Virus record (IMG/VR): IMGVR_UViG_3300009154_000070
Span: 1 to 53,705 of that record
DNA from: a virus
Length of the DNA stretch: 53,705 bases
Reading direction: 5' to 3' (one strand)
Made by a program: the position numbers and the translations under genes. The notes beneath the pieces were generated by a model, which saw only the letters and a program-made list of their open reading frames with translations, did not search any database and had not been told where the DNA came from. Shown here in pieces: positions 22,688 through 32,386 of this stretch; the stretch's first letter is position 1, and each line of letters begins with the position of its first letter.

Positions 22688-23836
22688 TTAGTGGGAATCT
22701 CCAATATCATGTTTCTCTCCGTAGATTAGATAATCTGGATTGATCACCTTGGCAATCTTATTACGTACACCGTGTACATGCTTCACTACAACACCCTCGT
22801 GTGGTACTTTTGTCCCATTTATAAAGTTATTAAATACAAACTTGTCTTGAATCTCTTGTGACCACTTACCAACATAAAGTATATCCGCATGAGATAGTTC
22901 CAAATCATTTTCTATAACCATCTTTGCAAGAAGAGTTGATAAATATTCTCCGTCCCACATAACATCAAATCCACAAAATTTAATATCATCTAACCCGTAA
23001 TCATATCCTTTCTGAATTCCTTTACCGTAAATTTCGCCATATAAAACAACTCCCGAACCTACTTCATCCGACATTTTCTCCTTAACAAACTTCCATAATT
23101 TCTCTTTGATCTTGTATTTGTCAGCAATCTCATACCATACATTCGTATCGTAGAATCCTTGTGAGTCTGATCCCTTCTCAACATTATGCGAACCAACAAC
23201 AAACTCATATTCAGACCATTTCCAATCAGGCTTTATCTTTCTTGCAAGTGCTAGCTTTATCTTGTCTAATAGAGACAATTTTGTTTTTCTTACTATACCA
23301 TATCTTGCGTTTGTACCATGTATCTTTCTAGTAATTTGAACCAGATCTTCCTCAGTGAACATTCCAGTAACATTCTTCATATTAGGAAACTTGTAATACA
23401 CAAGGAAATTTGGATTATCTTGATATCTTATTTTTCTACCTGAACCAAGGGTTATTTGTTTAACCGGGGGTTCATACTTGAAGATGTTTAACTCCTTCAT
23501 CATATCTCTACCCTCGTAATATTCGTTAGGGGTTCCTTTATAAGAAATAAACTTTAAAGGTATTATCAAACACTCACTATACACACCTCTTAACTTTACC
23601 GTTTTAACCCTCTGTCCCCTGCGGAGATAGTTGGTTACGTTCATATCATCGGATAAATCTTGGGGTATAACCGCATCGGTGGTTGCAACAACAACCAAAT
23701 CCCCAACATTATATTCCCCCTTCTGTATGATGCAATTCCATCCACCGATGCGGGCTTGTTCTATTTTATCTGCACCCGGAATGTTTTCAATTACATCTAT
23801 TTTTGCTACATAGCAGCAGCTGTTTACATTTTGCAT
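22688..23836 (-). CDS. RNA ligase, Rnl5 (DRB0094/DraRnl) family
   Basis: 382 residues from the ATG at 23836; the longer frame overlaps the upstream gene. The N-terminal domain (1-110) is the OB-type module typical of Rnl5: KIDVIENIPGADKIEQARIG, VGDLVVV, LRGVYSECLIIPL. The nucleotidyltransferase domain then has motif I KIHGTN with the adenylated Lys, EFVVGSHN, VVLYGEIYGKGIQKGY, FCGFDVMWDGEYLS and motif IV EGVVVKHV. DraRnl seals 3'-OH/5'-PO4 nicks with RNA on the 3'-OH side. It probably counters host RNA damage together with the adjacent kinase and phosphoesterase. Confidence 0.9.
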   Translation of the reverse strand: MQNVNSCCYVAKIDVIENIPGADKIEQARIGGWNCIIQKGEYNVGDLVVVATTDAVIPQDLSDDMNVTNYLRRGQRVKTVKLRGVYSECLIIPLKFISYKGTPNEYYEGRDMMKELNIFKYEPPVKQITLGSGRKIRYQDNPNFLVYYKFPNMKNVTGMFTEEDLVQITRKIHGTNARYGIVRKTKLSLLDKIKLALARKIKPDWKWSEYEFVVGSHNVEKGSDSQGFYDTNVWYEIADKYKIKEKLWKFVKEKMSDEVGSGVVLYGEIYGKGIQKGYDYGLDDIKFCGFDVMWDGEYLSTLLAKMVIENDLELSHADILYVGKWSQEIQDKFVFNNFINGTKVPHEGVVVKHVHGVRNKIAKVINPDYLIYGEKHDIGDSH

Positions 23837-23846
23837 TTTTAATTTT

Positions 23847-24458
23847 TTAAGGCATGTATAAAATAGTAGGATTATCTTTATGGATGTCCACTTTTGCTTT
23901 GTTGTCTGCAAGAAACTGGGTCATTCTTTGAATGTTAAACGGTCTCGTAATTAAATGATAACCATTCTTGGTTGGAATCATTTCCATCATAGGTTCTCTG
24001 CCGGTCTCTTCCTGAAGATCCTTTATCCTTTGATGCATAACTCCTAAAAATGCTTTACGTCCTTCGAAGTCTTTCCAGTCAATGTCAACAATCCACTTCT
24101 TATCATCGTCACCATGAAACTCACCTGAGACCGAGCTAAAGGCAAATCTAACCGCCTTGTAATCTTCAGACATAATAATATCAGTTACTCGCTTTAGCAT
24201 TTGAAATGCTGTCTTCTTTGCACTTCTTTTGTTTATTCTGAAGTAAGCTCTTGCATTATTAGTATCACACGTTTGGATAATAGAATCCATTATGGCATCA
24301 AAGTGTGCTAGGTTATAAATAAAAAGGTCATCAATAACAACCATATCTTTAGCAAGCCCAGGATTATCCTTTCTCCTCTTCAGGATTTCAAGAAAATAAT
24401 AGGTGTCCGAATCTGAGAAATCCAGGAGTGGTCTAATTAGATCGAAGTTGTTTATCAT
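23847..24458 (-). CDS. Hypothetical protein, possible primase-polymerase (AEP) fold
   Basis: 203 residues. Two segments recall archaeo-eukaryotic primases: KKWIVDIDWKDFEG (hhhDhD metal site) and PTKNGYHLITRPFN (G-x-H strand). FRINKRSAKKTAFQML lies before them. Zinc site and helicase are absent, so if the fold is right it is a minimal catalytic core. It sits 10 bases upstream of the RNA ligase gene and could be a partner in repair. The match is from motifs only and is uncertain. Confidence 0.6.
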   Translation of the reverse strand: MINNFDLIRPLLDFSDSDTYYFLEILKRRKDNPGLAKDMVVIDDLFIYNLAHFDAIMDSIIQTCDTNNARAYFRINKRSAKKTAFQMLKRVTDIIMSEDYKAVRFAFSSVSGEFHGDDDKKWIVDIDWKDFEGRKAFLGVMHQRIKDLQEETGREPMMEMIPTKNGYHLITRPFNIQRMTQFLADNKAKVDIHKDNPTILYMP

Positions 24459-24461
24459 CTT

Positions 24462-25073
24462 TTATTTTTTAGGTGTTAAATATTTTGGTTTAATCACAAG
24501 ATTGTAGTAGTCAATGGTCTCTTCACTTTCATCACCACGGTGGGCAGTCCAAGTTTGAGGAAACTCTTCTCTGCATTGAGCCACTCTTTCTTTTCTTGAT
24601 TTAGTTTTGTCTGTAGCATATTCATAGTACAACCAGCATTCCCAATAATGGGGTTCAGGTGCATTAACCGTTACTGCTACTTGCCATTTAAAAAATACAA
24701 ATGAGATTAAGGGAGACCATTCAAATCTAAAGTCATTATCACTCCATTTAGTTTTCCATCCTAATCTAACAAAGTCAAATCCCACTTTTTTTGGAACTGC
24801 TTTCATAAAGCCTCTAGATTTCTCAATCCATTGATCGAGTGTTAACTGGGGAACGTTGGGATTAACAGCCACAGCTTTTATTTGCTTGTCTAACATTCCC
24901 TGAGCCTTTTCTCTAACCTCATCTTCATTGAGCTTTCTCCATCTTCTTGGAAAGAAGTAAGGAGTACCAATAGCAATCTTCCCCGCGTAGAATTTTAACC
25001 CGAAAGGCTTAAATGGGCTAAATAAAGCCTTGAAAAATTTTAGATCGTTTAGTATAAACTTTAATTTTCTCAT
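24462..25073 (-). CDS. Hypothetical protein
   Basis: 203 residues, basic N-terminus with many Phe/Lys (NDLKFFKALFSPFKPFGLKF), then a central FPRRWRKLNEDE segment and a beta-rich, Trp-rich core (HYWECWLYYEYAT). Similar to uncharacterised proteins found in Bacteroidetes phages; no domain recognised. It lies 3 bases upstream of the primase-like gene. Confidence 0.6.
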   Translation of the reverse strand: MRKLKFILNDLKFFKALFSPFKPFGLKFYAGKIAIGTPYFFPRRWRKLNEDEVREKAQGMLDKQIKAVAVNPNVPQLTLDQWIEKSRGFMKAVPKKVGFDFVRLGWKTKWSDNDFRFEWSPLISFVFFKWQVAVTVNAPEPHYWECWLYYEYATDKTKSRKERVAQCREEFPQTWTAHRGDESEETIDYYNLVIKPKYLTPKK

Positions 25074-25084
25074 TTTTTATCATT

Positions 25085-25633
25085 CTATTTTTTAAGGTAC
25101 TCTTGACACCAATAACATGCTCTGATAAAGCTCGTTTCTGCAACCCCTTTATTCATGAAACTAGAAGAATATTCCGAGGCAGCCTTTTTTATATATTCGT
25201 CAGGAATCTGTGCATCATAATAATTTAGTCCAGAAACGAATCCTTTCATCCAGAAGTTCTTATCGCTCTCATCACATCCATCGCATCCTTCCCATAAGCT
25301 TTCCGCCAGATCGTATTTCTCTTTTAATTCCCTCTTCTCAATAATTTCATTGCAAATTTTTAAAGTTCCATCTATAAGGGGATAACCAGTTTCATCTATT
25401 TGAATGTCAGTGTTGGCAACTCTAATGGGCTCTTCCAATCCAGTTTCCCAAAAATCTTCTATCTCAAATTCTACTTCTTCACCATCCATATCTCTACCGA
25501 GTTCATAGTTTGGTTCTAAATAAGGATGTAACGGAATCTCTTTTGAAACGGTTTGTGGAAATGGGAATACCCTCAGGTAATCCTCATATTGAACTGTCCA
25601 GCCGTTTTTAGTTTTATGTAATTTACCTTTCAT
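25085..25633 (-). CDS. Accessory protein, MKGxLxKTxxGW family
   Basis: 182 residues. MKGKLHKTKNGWTVQYEDY, IPLHPYLE, EEVEFEIEDFW and EEPIRVAN align with 20776-21333; the C-terminal half differs and contains DGCDESDKNFWMKGFVSG, a small recurrent helical module. It is expressed from its own CGAGA-type promoter with a 64-base leader. Function unknown. Confidence 0.72.
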   Translation of the reverse strand: MKGKLHKTKNGWTVQYEDYLRVFPFPQTVSKEIPLHPYLEPNYELGRDMDGEEVEFEIEDFWETGLEEPIRVANTDIQIDETGYPLIDGTLKICNEIIEKRELKEKYDLAESLWEGCDGCDESDKNFWMKGFVSGLNYYDAQIPDEYIKKAASEYSSSFMNKGVAETSFIRACYWCQEYLKK

Positions 25634-25697
25634 CTTTATGGTTTATTAAACACAGGATCAATGACCACATAAATCACTGTGCTTTAGTTATACAAAG

Positions 25698-25718
25698 CAA
25701 ATGTAAGAAAATTTCTCG
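25698..25718 (-). promoter_or_regulatory. Promoter, CGAGA-N8-TAnnTTTG
   Basis: Minus strand: CGAGA, eight bases, TACATTTG, after a T-run, 64 bases upstream of the gene starting at 25633. The leader contains a CACAG/CTGTG inverted repeat (about 25655-25682). Confidence 0.65.
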
Positions 25719-25752
25719 AAGAAAAAATAAAATTAAAGAAAAATAGGGATTC

Positions 25753-26286
25753 CTATTTGGTAGGAACGTAAGTAACCTGTTCTATCTGCTCTGGTAGAAT
25801 GCAGATAGTGTAATCAGAAGCTAGTTCAGGTTGTCTCTTAGTTTTAATATAAAATGATCTGGGGATGGCGAAAACGCATTCAGCTCCGTCTTTTTGGCCA
25901 ACCCCAGTCACTACAAATTCTACGTCGGTGAAAATATTGATAGCATCCGTATAATCATCTTCTGGTCTGTCGTCTCTTTCTGTTCTGCTTCCATAGATGG
26001 CATATTTTCTTTTAGCCATTCTTTCTCTTTCTCTTTCCGCTTCTCTTTTAATATACTCTGGAGCATTTTTACCTTGACTAGGTAATATAGTCTCAACAAC
26101 AACCATTTCAATCTCGCCACTAGCCTGAGATCCTAAGAAAATGTTGATAATTTCGGTTAGATCTTCAGTAGGCACACTCATTTCAGGCTTTGAATCATGG
26201 CCTCTGTAATGTGCTTCGTTGTAAACTGGCACTTTGGCTTCGTTTAAGCTAGATTCATATGATTCAAATTCCAGAAGGTGTTTCAT
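25753..26286 (-). CDS. Hypothetical protein with capsid-targeting-like N-terminus
   Basis: 177 residues. It opens MKHLLEFESYESSLNEAKVP, the closest match in this window to the T4 leader MKTYQEFIAEA, with Glu-Ala at the expected cleavage point. The middle has a highly charged helix (EYIKREAERERERMAKRK) and the C-terminal third is beta-rich (FVVTGVGQKDGAECVFAIPR). No known domain. Likely a packaged internal protein if the leader is functional. Confidence 0.65.
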   Translation of the reverse strand: MKHLLEFESYESSLNEAKVPVYNEAHYRGHDSKPEMSVPTEDLTEIINIFLGSQASGEIEMVVVETILPSQGKNAPEYIKREAERERERMAKRKYAIYGSRTERDDRPEDDYTDAINIFTDVEFVVTGVGQKDGAECVFAIPRSFYIKTKRQPELASDYTICILPEQIEQVTYVPTK

Positions 26287-26291
26287 GCTAA

Positions 26292-27551
26292 TTATCTTTT
26301 TCCATTATATATCGCTGGATTCTGAGCTTTTTTGGCTTGCTCCACTTGTTTAGCTTTCTCTTTAGCTGCAGCTTGATAGAATTCTAGGTTCTTTTTAAGC
26401 CTATCCCTTTCAAAATCTGGAATACCGTTGAAAAATTCAGATTTAACGATGGCAGTAGTTTTTTCTAAAGCAATCTCTGGGTTTCCAATATAATGTGCAG
26501 CCAATGAGTACTCATCAAGAAGTCTCCATTGCCAGATCTCAGGTTCAACGAAAAGAATATCTGATGTTCCTCTAGTTTTAATAGCTACGTCTCCATAGGC
26601 AAAAGCGATCAAGAATCTTTTCTGTTCTCTTAACTTTCTCATAACGTGGAATGCACACTCCAATCTCGATGGTCTGTATTCCCATGCCTTTGAGTAAAGA
26701 TTAACAACCTCATCGATTGGATAGTTTAATCTCTCCTTTATTTTAGCCTCCATGTACATCGAATAGTAGACTTCTTCTTCCCAGCCACCCATCTCAGCTC
26801 TTTTAACATAAGCTTCTATCGACTTCTCATATTGCTCAGAATCTCTATAACTTTGAGCTAGATAGAAAACGTATCTGGCATTATCGGGTTCTTTTTCTAA
26901 AGCCTCTTCTAGAATTTTAGCGTCATTAGAGTATTTCTCTTGAAGACTCGATGCTCTCTTAAGAGGCGAGATGTCCGCAATAACGTGAGAATGCGGAATT
27001 GTGCCCTGGATTAGGTTTTGCTTATCTGTATGTAGATATTCATGAAGAACCCCTTTATAACACCAATCAACATCAGATCTAACTACCTGAACACGATGGT
27101 ATTGAAGAGCCCCTAATCTGTACATGATCTGGTAAGCATCTGGGGTCTTATCCAAACCAGCAAAAGGATTTCTTCCTGGCATTTCTGCAATGAAAGTGTC
27201 ATCGGCATCTATAATCCATCTGTAATCACATTTACCCTTAGCCAACTCAAGACTCTCTGTTCTGTTAACTTCGAAATTTACCCATGGACGCTCGTGAAGT
27301 TCACCAGGAATTCCAAGTTTTTCCATTGTTGAATTAATAACCTCTTTGGTCTTATCCTTAGATCCGGTGTCGACAATTACCCAATATGAAATATACGGAG
27401 CAACTGCTGAAAGACATTTTTCGATAGTGTCCTCCTCATCCTTAACTATCATAACCAAGCAAAGCTCAATTGTTTGCTTCAATTCCTGCATCTTTACAAT
27501 AGGCTTAGGAATACCCATTGGGATAGATTTCTTTTGATTCTTTTTGCTCAT
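26292..27551 (-). CDS. Family 2 glycosyltransferase with TPR-like C-terminus
   Basis: 419 residues. Residues 30-230 are a GT-A catalytic domain: LCLVMIVKDEEDTIEKCL, VIVDTGSKDKTKEVI and IIDADDTF with the D-x-D metal site. Residues 235-400 form helical repeats of TPR type (DNARYVFYLAQSYRDSEQYE, then AFAYGDVAIKT). This architecture matches bacterial glycosyltransferases of the SunS/WcaA-like set, which modify proteins or surface glycans. It might decorate virion proteins, modified DNA bases or the host envelope. The acceptor is unknown. Confidence 0.88.
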   Translation of the reverse strand: MSKKNQKKSIPMGIPKPIVKMQELKQTIELCLVMIVKDEEDTIEKCLSAVAPYISYWVIVDTGSKDKTKEVINSTMEKLGIPGELHERPWVNFEVNRTESLELAKGKCDYRWIIDADDTFIAEMPGRNPFAGLDKTPDAYQIMYRLGALQYHRVQVVRSDVDWCYKGVLHEYLHTDKQNLIQGTIPHSHVIADISPLKRASSLQEKYSNDAKILEEALEKEPDNARYVFYLAQSYRDSEQYEKSIEAYVKRAEMGGWEEEVYYSMYMEAKIKERLNYPIDEVVNLYSKAWEYRPSRLECAFHVMRKLREQKRFLIAFAYGDVAIKTRGTSDILFVEPEIWQWRLLDEYSLAAHYIGNPEIALEKTTAIVKSEFFNGIPDFERDRLKKNLEFYQAAAKEKAKQVEQAKKAQNPAIYNGKR

Positions 27552-27578
27552 TTTATATTACTTTTAAGTGTTATACAG

Positions 27579-28220
27579 CTATTGTTTGTTTTTCTTTCTC
27601 TTTTTTTTATTTAATTCAAAAAAAATCATTTCCCCTATATCGTTAAGATGAACATGGATCTGGTATTTCCCATCCTCCGTGTCAATATTCTGTTTTTTCT
27701 TGTTACGATCCTTTCCCCTTAGTGAAATTTTATAGGCATCAAATTCATCATCAAAAACCCAGAATGAGAATTCGTGATAGCTTTTATCTAATAAATAGTA
27801 CTTAATAGGTGATTCTAGCGTGGAGATCCTAAGTTTATAAAGATTGTCCTTCTTTGAATAAACGTCGATGAAAAAAATATTATGTGGGTTTCCTGAACTA
27901 ACCAATCTGTTTTCAAGATCTACCCAAACCGCAAATTTGCTTTCTGTTAATTCTTTTGACTTGTATTTTATCTCATTAAGGGATAAACAATTCTTTATTG
28001 ATTCGTGGGGATTGTTAGAACATAATACATCTAGCAAGAAGCAAAAATCTCTACTCTCAAATTGGCTAATTGATCTCAGATTTAAATCTGTATTTTTAAA
28101 AACTGAAACTAGATAATCAACGCAATCTTTAAGGATATTCTTTTTAAACTCCTCATGAATTTTGGAATCTAAAATTTTACTCTTCAAACTATTTACAAAA
28201 TCGTCAGCCGCACTATTCAT
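27579..28220 (-). CDS. Hypothetical protein
   Basis: 213 residues, helical N-terminal half (VNSLKSKILDSKIHEEFKKN), beta-rich C-terminal half (HEFSFWVFDDEFDAYKISL) and a strongly basic end (NKKKRKKNK). It lies 4 bases downstream of adenylate kinase. No recognised family. Confidence 0.6.
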   Translation of the reverse strand: MNSAADDFVNSLKSKILDSKIHEEFKKNILKDCVDYLVSVFKNTDLNLRSISQFESRDFCFLLDVLCSNNPHESIKNCLSLNEIKYKSKELTESKFAVWVDLENRLVSSGNPHNIFFIDVYSKKDNLYKLRISTLESPIKYYLLDKSYHEFSFWVFDDEFDAYKISLRGKDRNKKKQNIDTEDGKYQIHVHLNDIGEMIFFELNKKKRKKNKQ

Positions 28221-28224
28221 TCTA

Positions 28225-28839
28225 TTAAGATTTCTTTAATCCAAGTTTTTTAACAACAGCAGCTAGAACTTCATCTTTACCGCTCTCTGCCTCTACCTTA
28301 ACCAACTTTCTGCACTTTTCATAGAAGTCAACTAGAGGTAAAGTTTTCTCCTCATATTCTTTGAATCTTTGATTTACTATCTCGTCACTAGAATCATCTT
28401 TTCTGTTCTCCTCTTTAGCTCTAGCCTTAATTCTATCCTTTGCTATCTCATTTGGCAGATCCAGATAAAAAGCATGATTCAGACCCAATCCCATTCTGCC
28501 TAACATTGTGTCTAATCTTCTAGCTTGTTTAATTGTTCTTGGAAATCCGTCGAGAATAATTCCTTTAGAAACGTCTAGAGATTTAAGTTCTTTTCTAAGT
28601 ATTTTAACCATCATATCGTCAGGAATTAAATTCCCACCTTCGATAATTTTCTTTAATTCCGGATCGTCGGAGTTTCTGATAATATCACCCGTTGAGATGT
28701 GTGAAAATCCGTAGGTCTTTTTTAATTCTTTCGATAAAGTTCCCTTACCTGAACCAGGAGCTCCAAGGACGATCATTATTTCACCCTGATCCGAAGATTC
28801 GTTAATTTCAAATTCTGAAAGCTTTTTAATCTTTGCCAT
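28225..28839 (-). CDS. adk: Adenylate kinase with an N-terminal targeting-like extension
   Basis: 204 residues. Catalytic core: IVLGAPGSGKGTLSKEL (P-loop), FSHISTGDIIR (AMP site), GIILDGFPRTIKQA, YLDLPNEIAKDRIKAR, and VNQRFKEYEEKTLPLVDFY. The LID is short and lacks the zinc cysteines. It converts AMP and ATP to ADP, supplying the reductase encoded just downstream. Unusually, about 20 extra residues (MAKIKKLSEFEINESSDQGE) precede the usual start and look like the capsid-targeting leader of other proteins here. Confidence 0.93.
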   Translation of the reverse strand: MAKIKKLSEFEINESSDQGEIMIVLGAPGSGKGTLSKELKKTYGFSHISTGDIIRNSDDPELKKIIEGGNLIPDDMMVKILRKELKSLDVSKGIILDGFPRTIKQARRLDTMLGRMGLGLNHAFYLDLPNEIAKDRIKARAKEENRKDDSSDEIVNQRFKEYEEKTLPLVDFYEKCRKLVKVEAESGKDEVLAAVVKKLGLKKS

Positions 28840-28853
28840 TTTTAGTATTTTAT

Positions 28854-31343
28854 TTATGAGCTACATAGTACACAATCATCTGGATTATCTAGACTACACA
28901 TTATGCCTGAAGCAACCTCTTCCGCAGCTTTACTTAACTCCTCACTGGTCATTCCTTCCAATTCTACCTTTGCCTCACTTACTGGTGTAATTTCTTTCTT
29001 TTCCTCAGAAAGTCTAAGTGCCTTTTTTGTTTTCTCCATATCTATCCCTAGACCTGCCATAGCATCTACAGCAGATTTAGTTCTCAAGTAGTACATGCCT
29101 GTTTTAAGTCCAAGCTCCCATGCATAGAAGTGCGCAGATGTCAATTTAGCTGAATTCACTCCCTCAATGAATAAATTTAGTGATTGCGATTGGCAAATAA
29201 ATTTACCTCTATCGGCTGACATTTCAATTATATCCTTCTGTTTAATCTCCCAAACTGTTTTGTAGACTTCTCTGATATTTTCTGGAATTTGTGGAATCTT
29301 TTGAACTGATCCTTTATGAAGTATAATTAAATTCTTAATATCCTCATTCCAAAGACCCAGAGAGATAAGATCAGCAACCAAGTGTTTGTTTATCAATATA
29401 AATTCCCCACTAAGTGTTCTTCTTGTGTAGAGATTTGAAGTAAATGGTTCAAAAGCCTCATTGTTGCCCATGATCTGAGCTGTTGATGCTGTTGGCATTG
29501 GAGCAAGAAGTAGTGAATTTCTAACACCGTTCTTCATAACATCTTTTCTTAATTTATCCCAGTCCCATCTTCCTGATAATTGATTATCTTCAAATCCCCA
29601 AAGGTTGAATTGGAATTGACCTTGACTTAAAGGTGATCCAGGGAAGGTTTCATATGCTCCATCCCTTTTAGCTAAATCCATTGAAGCAGTCATAGATGCA
29701 AAGTAGATGGTTTCGAAAACATCCTCGTTAACCTTTCTTGCTTCCGGAGAAGTGAATGGAAGACGCATCATTGCAAACAGATCTGCTAAACCTTGAATCC
29801 CTATTCCAATTGGTCTGTGTCTAAAGTTTGATTTTTTAGTTTCTGGTGTTGGATAGTAGTTTACGTCAATTACACGATTTAGATTTATTGCTGTTTGATA
29901 AGCAACATCATAAAGAGACTTATGATCAACTTCACATTTTCCTCTAATTATTTTGGAAGTTCTTGCATCAGTAGATTTCAAAAATTTATTAACAGGAATA
30001 GAGGCTAGATTACATACTGCTTGCTCATCTTTATCTGTGTACTCTAAAATCTCAGTGCACAGATTTGAACTTTTAATTGTTCCTAAATTCTTCTGATTTG
30101 ATTTTCTATTAGCAGCATCTTTGTAAAGCATATAAGGAGTTCCAGTTTCAACCTGTGATTCCAAAATCTTGCTCCAAAGATCTCTTGCTTTTATAACTTT
30201 TCTAGCTTTCCCTGAAGCTTCAAATCCTTCGTATGCTTTCTCGAATTCTTCGCCATACTTTTCCCAAAGACCTTCTGCATCAGACGGTGAGAATAAAGAC
30301 CAATCAGAATCTTCCTTAACTCTTTTCATAAATAAATCAGGAACCCATAAAGCCAAGAAAAGATCTCTGGCTCTTAATTCCTCTTTACCTGTATTCTTTC
30401 TTAAATCTAGGTAATCTTCTATATCAGAATGCCAAGGTTCAAGGTAGATTGCAAAAGATCCTTTTCTCTTTCCCCCGCCTTGATCAACGTATCTTGCAGT
30501 TTCATTGAAGACTTTTAACATAGGAACTATTCCATTAGATGTTCCATTTGTTCCTTTTATATAAGATCCGGTACTTCTAACATTATGAATAGCTAAACCT
30601 ATACCCCCAGCATTCTGTGAAATGGTAGCAACATCAGATAAAGTTTTATAAATTCCTGAAATTGAATCATCAGACATCATTAACAAGAAACAAGAAGATA
30701 ATTGGGGTTTTTTAGTTCCAGCGTTGAATAATGTGGGTGTTGCATGAGTCATCTGATGATTAGATAAAAGCTCATAAGTTTTAATAGCATTTTTTACATC
30801 ATCACCCCAAATTCCCACAGCCACTCTCATATACATGTGTTGTGGGTTCTCCGCTGGTTTACCATTCATTTTTAGAAGATAACTCTTCTCTAATGTTTTG
30901 AACCCAAAGTATTCAAAATTAAAATCTCTCTCATGAATAATAGCACCATCAAATTTTTGCTTGTGCTTTATTACTGAATTATAGGTCTCGTCATTAATCA
31001 AACCTGCTGGTTGATTAGTCTCTGGATCGATATACTCATAAAGATCTTTAATGGTTTCCGAAAATTTCTTCTTATTTGTTTTGTGAAGTCTAGAAACTGC
31101 TATCCTTGAAGCCAGAATGGAATGATCAGGATGTTTAGGAATCAGCGAAGCCGCTGTCTCAGCTGCTAGATTGTCTAGCTCCTCTGTAGTAATCCCATCA
31201 TATATTCCAGCAATAACTTTCTGTGCTATTTCAGTCGAATCAATATAATCTGTATTCAGATCATATGTCATTCTTCTAATTCTATTGGAAATTTTTTCAA
31301 ACTTAACGGGCTCTCTAGAGCCATCTCTCTTTACTACTTGCAT
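28854..31343 (-). CDS. nrdA: Ribonucleoside-diphosphate reductase, large subunit (class Ia)
   Basis: 829 residues. An N-terminal ATP-cone ([20 protein letters not shown]) gives allosteric control. The barrel contains [16 protein letters not shown], the radical-transfer pair in MYYLRTKSA and the C-terminal redox cysteines in DDCVLCSS. It reduces NDPs to dNDPs using the tyrosyl radical of NrdB (31382-32371). Complete, without intein or split. Followed by adenylate kinase. Confidence 0.97.
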   Translation of the reverse strand: MQVVKRDGSREPVKFEKISNRIRRMTYDLNTDYIDSTEIAQKVIAGIYDGITTEELDNLAAETAASLIPKHPDHSILASRIAVSRLHKTNKKKFSETIKDLYEYIDPETNQPAGLINDETYNSVIKHKQKFDGAIIHERDFNFEYFGFKTLEKSYLLKMNGKPAENPQHMYMRVAVGIWGDDVKNAIKTYELLSNHQMTHATPTLFNAGTKKPQLSSCFLLMMSDDSISGIYKTLSDVATISQNAGGIGLAIHNVRSTGSYIKGTNGTSNGIVPMLKVFNETARYVDQGGGKRKGSFAIYLEPWHSDIEDYLDLRKNTGKEELRARDLFLALWVPDLFMKRVKEDSDWSLFSPSDAEGLWEKYGEEFEKAYEGFEASGKARKVIKARDLWSKILESQVETGTPYMLYKDAANRKSNQKNLGTIKSSNLCTEILEYTDKDEQAVCNLASIPVNKFLKSTDARTSKIIRGKCEVDHKSLYDVAYQTAINLNRVIDVNYYPTPETKKSNFRHRPIGIGIQGLADLFAMMRLPFTSPEARKVNEDVFETIYFASMTASMDLAKRDGAYETFPGSPLSQGQFQFNLWGFEDNQLSGRWDWDKLRKDVMKNGVRNSLLLAPMPTASTAQIMGNNEAFEPFTSNLYTRRTLSGEFILINKHLVADLISLGLWNEDIKNLIILHKGSVQKIPQIPENIREVYKTVWEIKQKDIIEMSADRGKFICQSQSLNLFIEGVNSAKLTSAHFYAWELGLKTGMYYLRTKSAVDAMAGLGIDMEKTKKALRLSEEKKEITPVSEAKVELEGMTSEELSKAAEEVASGIMCSLDNPDDCVLCSS

Positions 31344-31381
31344 TTTACCTTATGGTTATTTTTAAAATTTATTTTTGATTC

Positions 31382-32371
31382 TTAGAAATCCTCATCCATT
31401 ACGAACCCGTCATTATGATTCGAGTTCATAACTCCAGATTTCTGGTAGTCTGGGTTTCTTTTTTCGAAGAAATTAACTTTTCCTTGTAGAGCAATATTGA
31501 CCATGAAGTCAAAAGGATTTTCTGAATTGTAAACCTTAGAGCATCCCAAATCAACTAGAAGTCTATCGGCAACAAATTCAAGATATTGTTTCATTAGATC
31601 TGAATTCATACCTATCAATTTAACAGGAAGAGACTCTGTAATAAACTCTTTCTCTATTTCTAAGGCACTCATGATAATCTCCTTGATCTTGTGTTCAGGA
31701 ACTCTGTTAGCCAAGTGGTTGTTATGTAGCATTACAGCAAAATCGCAGTGCATTCCTTCGTCTCTTGAGATCAGCTCATTAGAGAAAGTTAAACCCGGCA
31801 TAAGTCCTCTTTTCTTCAGCCAAAAGATTGAACAGAAAGATCCACTAAAGAATATACCTTCAACTGCAGCAAATGCAATTAGTCTTTCTTGGAAATTTGG
31901 GGAATCTATCCACTTTAATGCCCATTCTGCTTTTTTCTTAACCGCATCGATGGTTTCAATAGCTCTGAAAAGTCTGTCCTTCTCTGCAGGATCCTGAATA
32001 TATGTGTCAATTAGAAGTGAATATGTTTCCGAGTGAATATTCTCCATCATGATCTGAAATCCATAGAAAAATTTAGCTTCTGTGTACTGTACTTCAGATA
32101 CAAAATTCTCTGCTAGATTCTCATTTACAATTCCATCTGAAGCAGCAAAGAAAGCTAGAACATTCTTAACGAAATGTCTTTCGTCGTCATTAAGCTTGTT
32201 TCTCCAGTCATTTAGATCTTGAGCTAGGTCAATCTCTTCTGCTGTCCAAATACAAGCTTCTTGCTGTTTGTACATTTTCCAAATGTCGTGATGCTCTATA
32301 GGAAATATAACAAAACGATTTGGGTTATCTTTTAAAATTGGTTCTGGTAGTGGGTATAAATTTTCTGACAT
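31382..32371 (-). CDS. nrdB: Ribonucleoside-diphosphate reductase, small subunit
   Basis: 329 residues. Di-iron ligands are visible in FFAASDGIV (Asp), [13 protein letters not shown] (Glu, His and the radical Tyr), [10 protein letters not shown] (Glu) and [10 protein letters not shown] (Glu, His). It generates and keeps the tyrosyl radical used by NrdA. C-terminal [12 protein letters not shown] is the usual tail that docks on NrdA. Directly upstream of nrdA in the transcript, 38 bases apart. Confidence 0.97.
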   Translation of the reverse strand: MSENLYPLPEPILKDNPNRFVIFPIEHHDIWKMYKQQEACIWTAEEIDLAQDLNDWRNKLNDDERHFVKNVLAFFAASDGIVNENLAENFVSEVQYTEAKFFYGFQIMMENIHSETYSLLIDTYIQDPAEKDRLFRAIETIDAVKKKAEWALKWIDSPNFQERLIAFAAVEGIFFSGSFCSIFWLKKRGLMPGLTFSNELISRDEGMHCDFAVMLHNNHLANRVPEHKIKEIIMSALEIEKEFITESLPVKLIGMNSDLMKQYLEFVADRLLVDLGCSKVYNSENPFDFMVNIALQGKVNFFEKRNPDYQKSGVMNSNHNDGFVMDEDF

Positions 32372-32386
32372 TTCGATTTAAAAATT

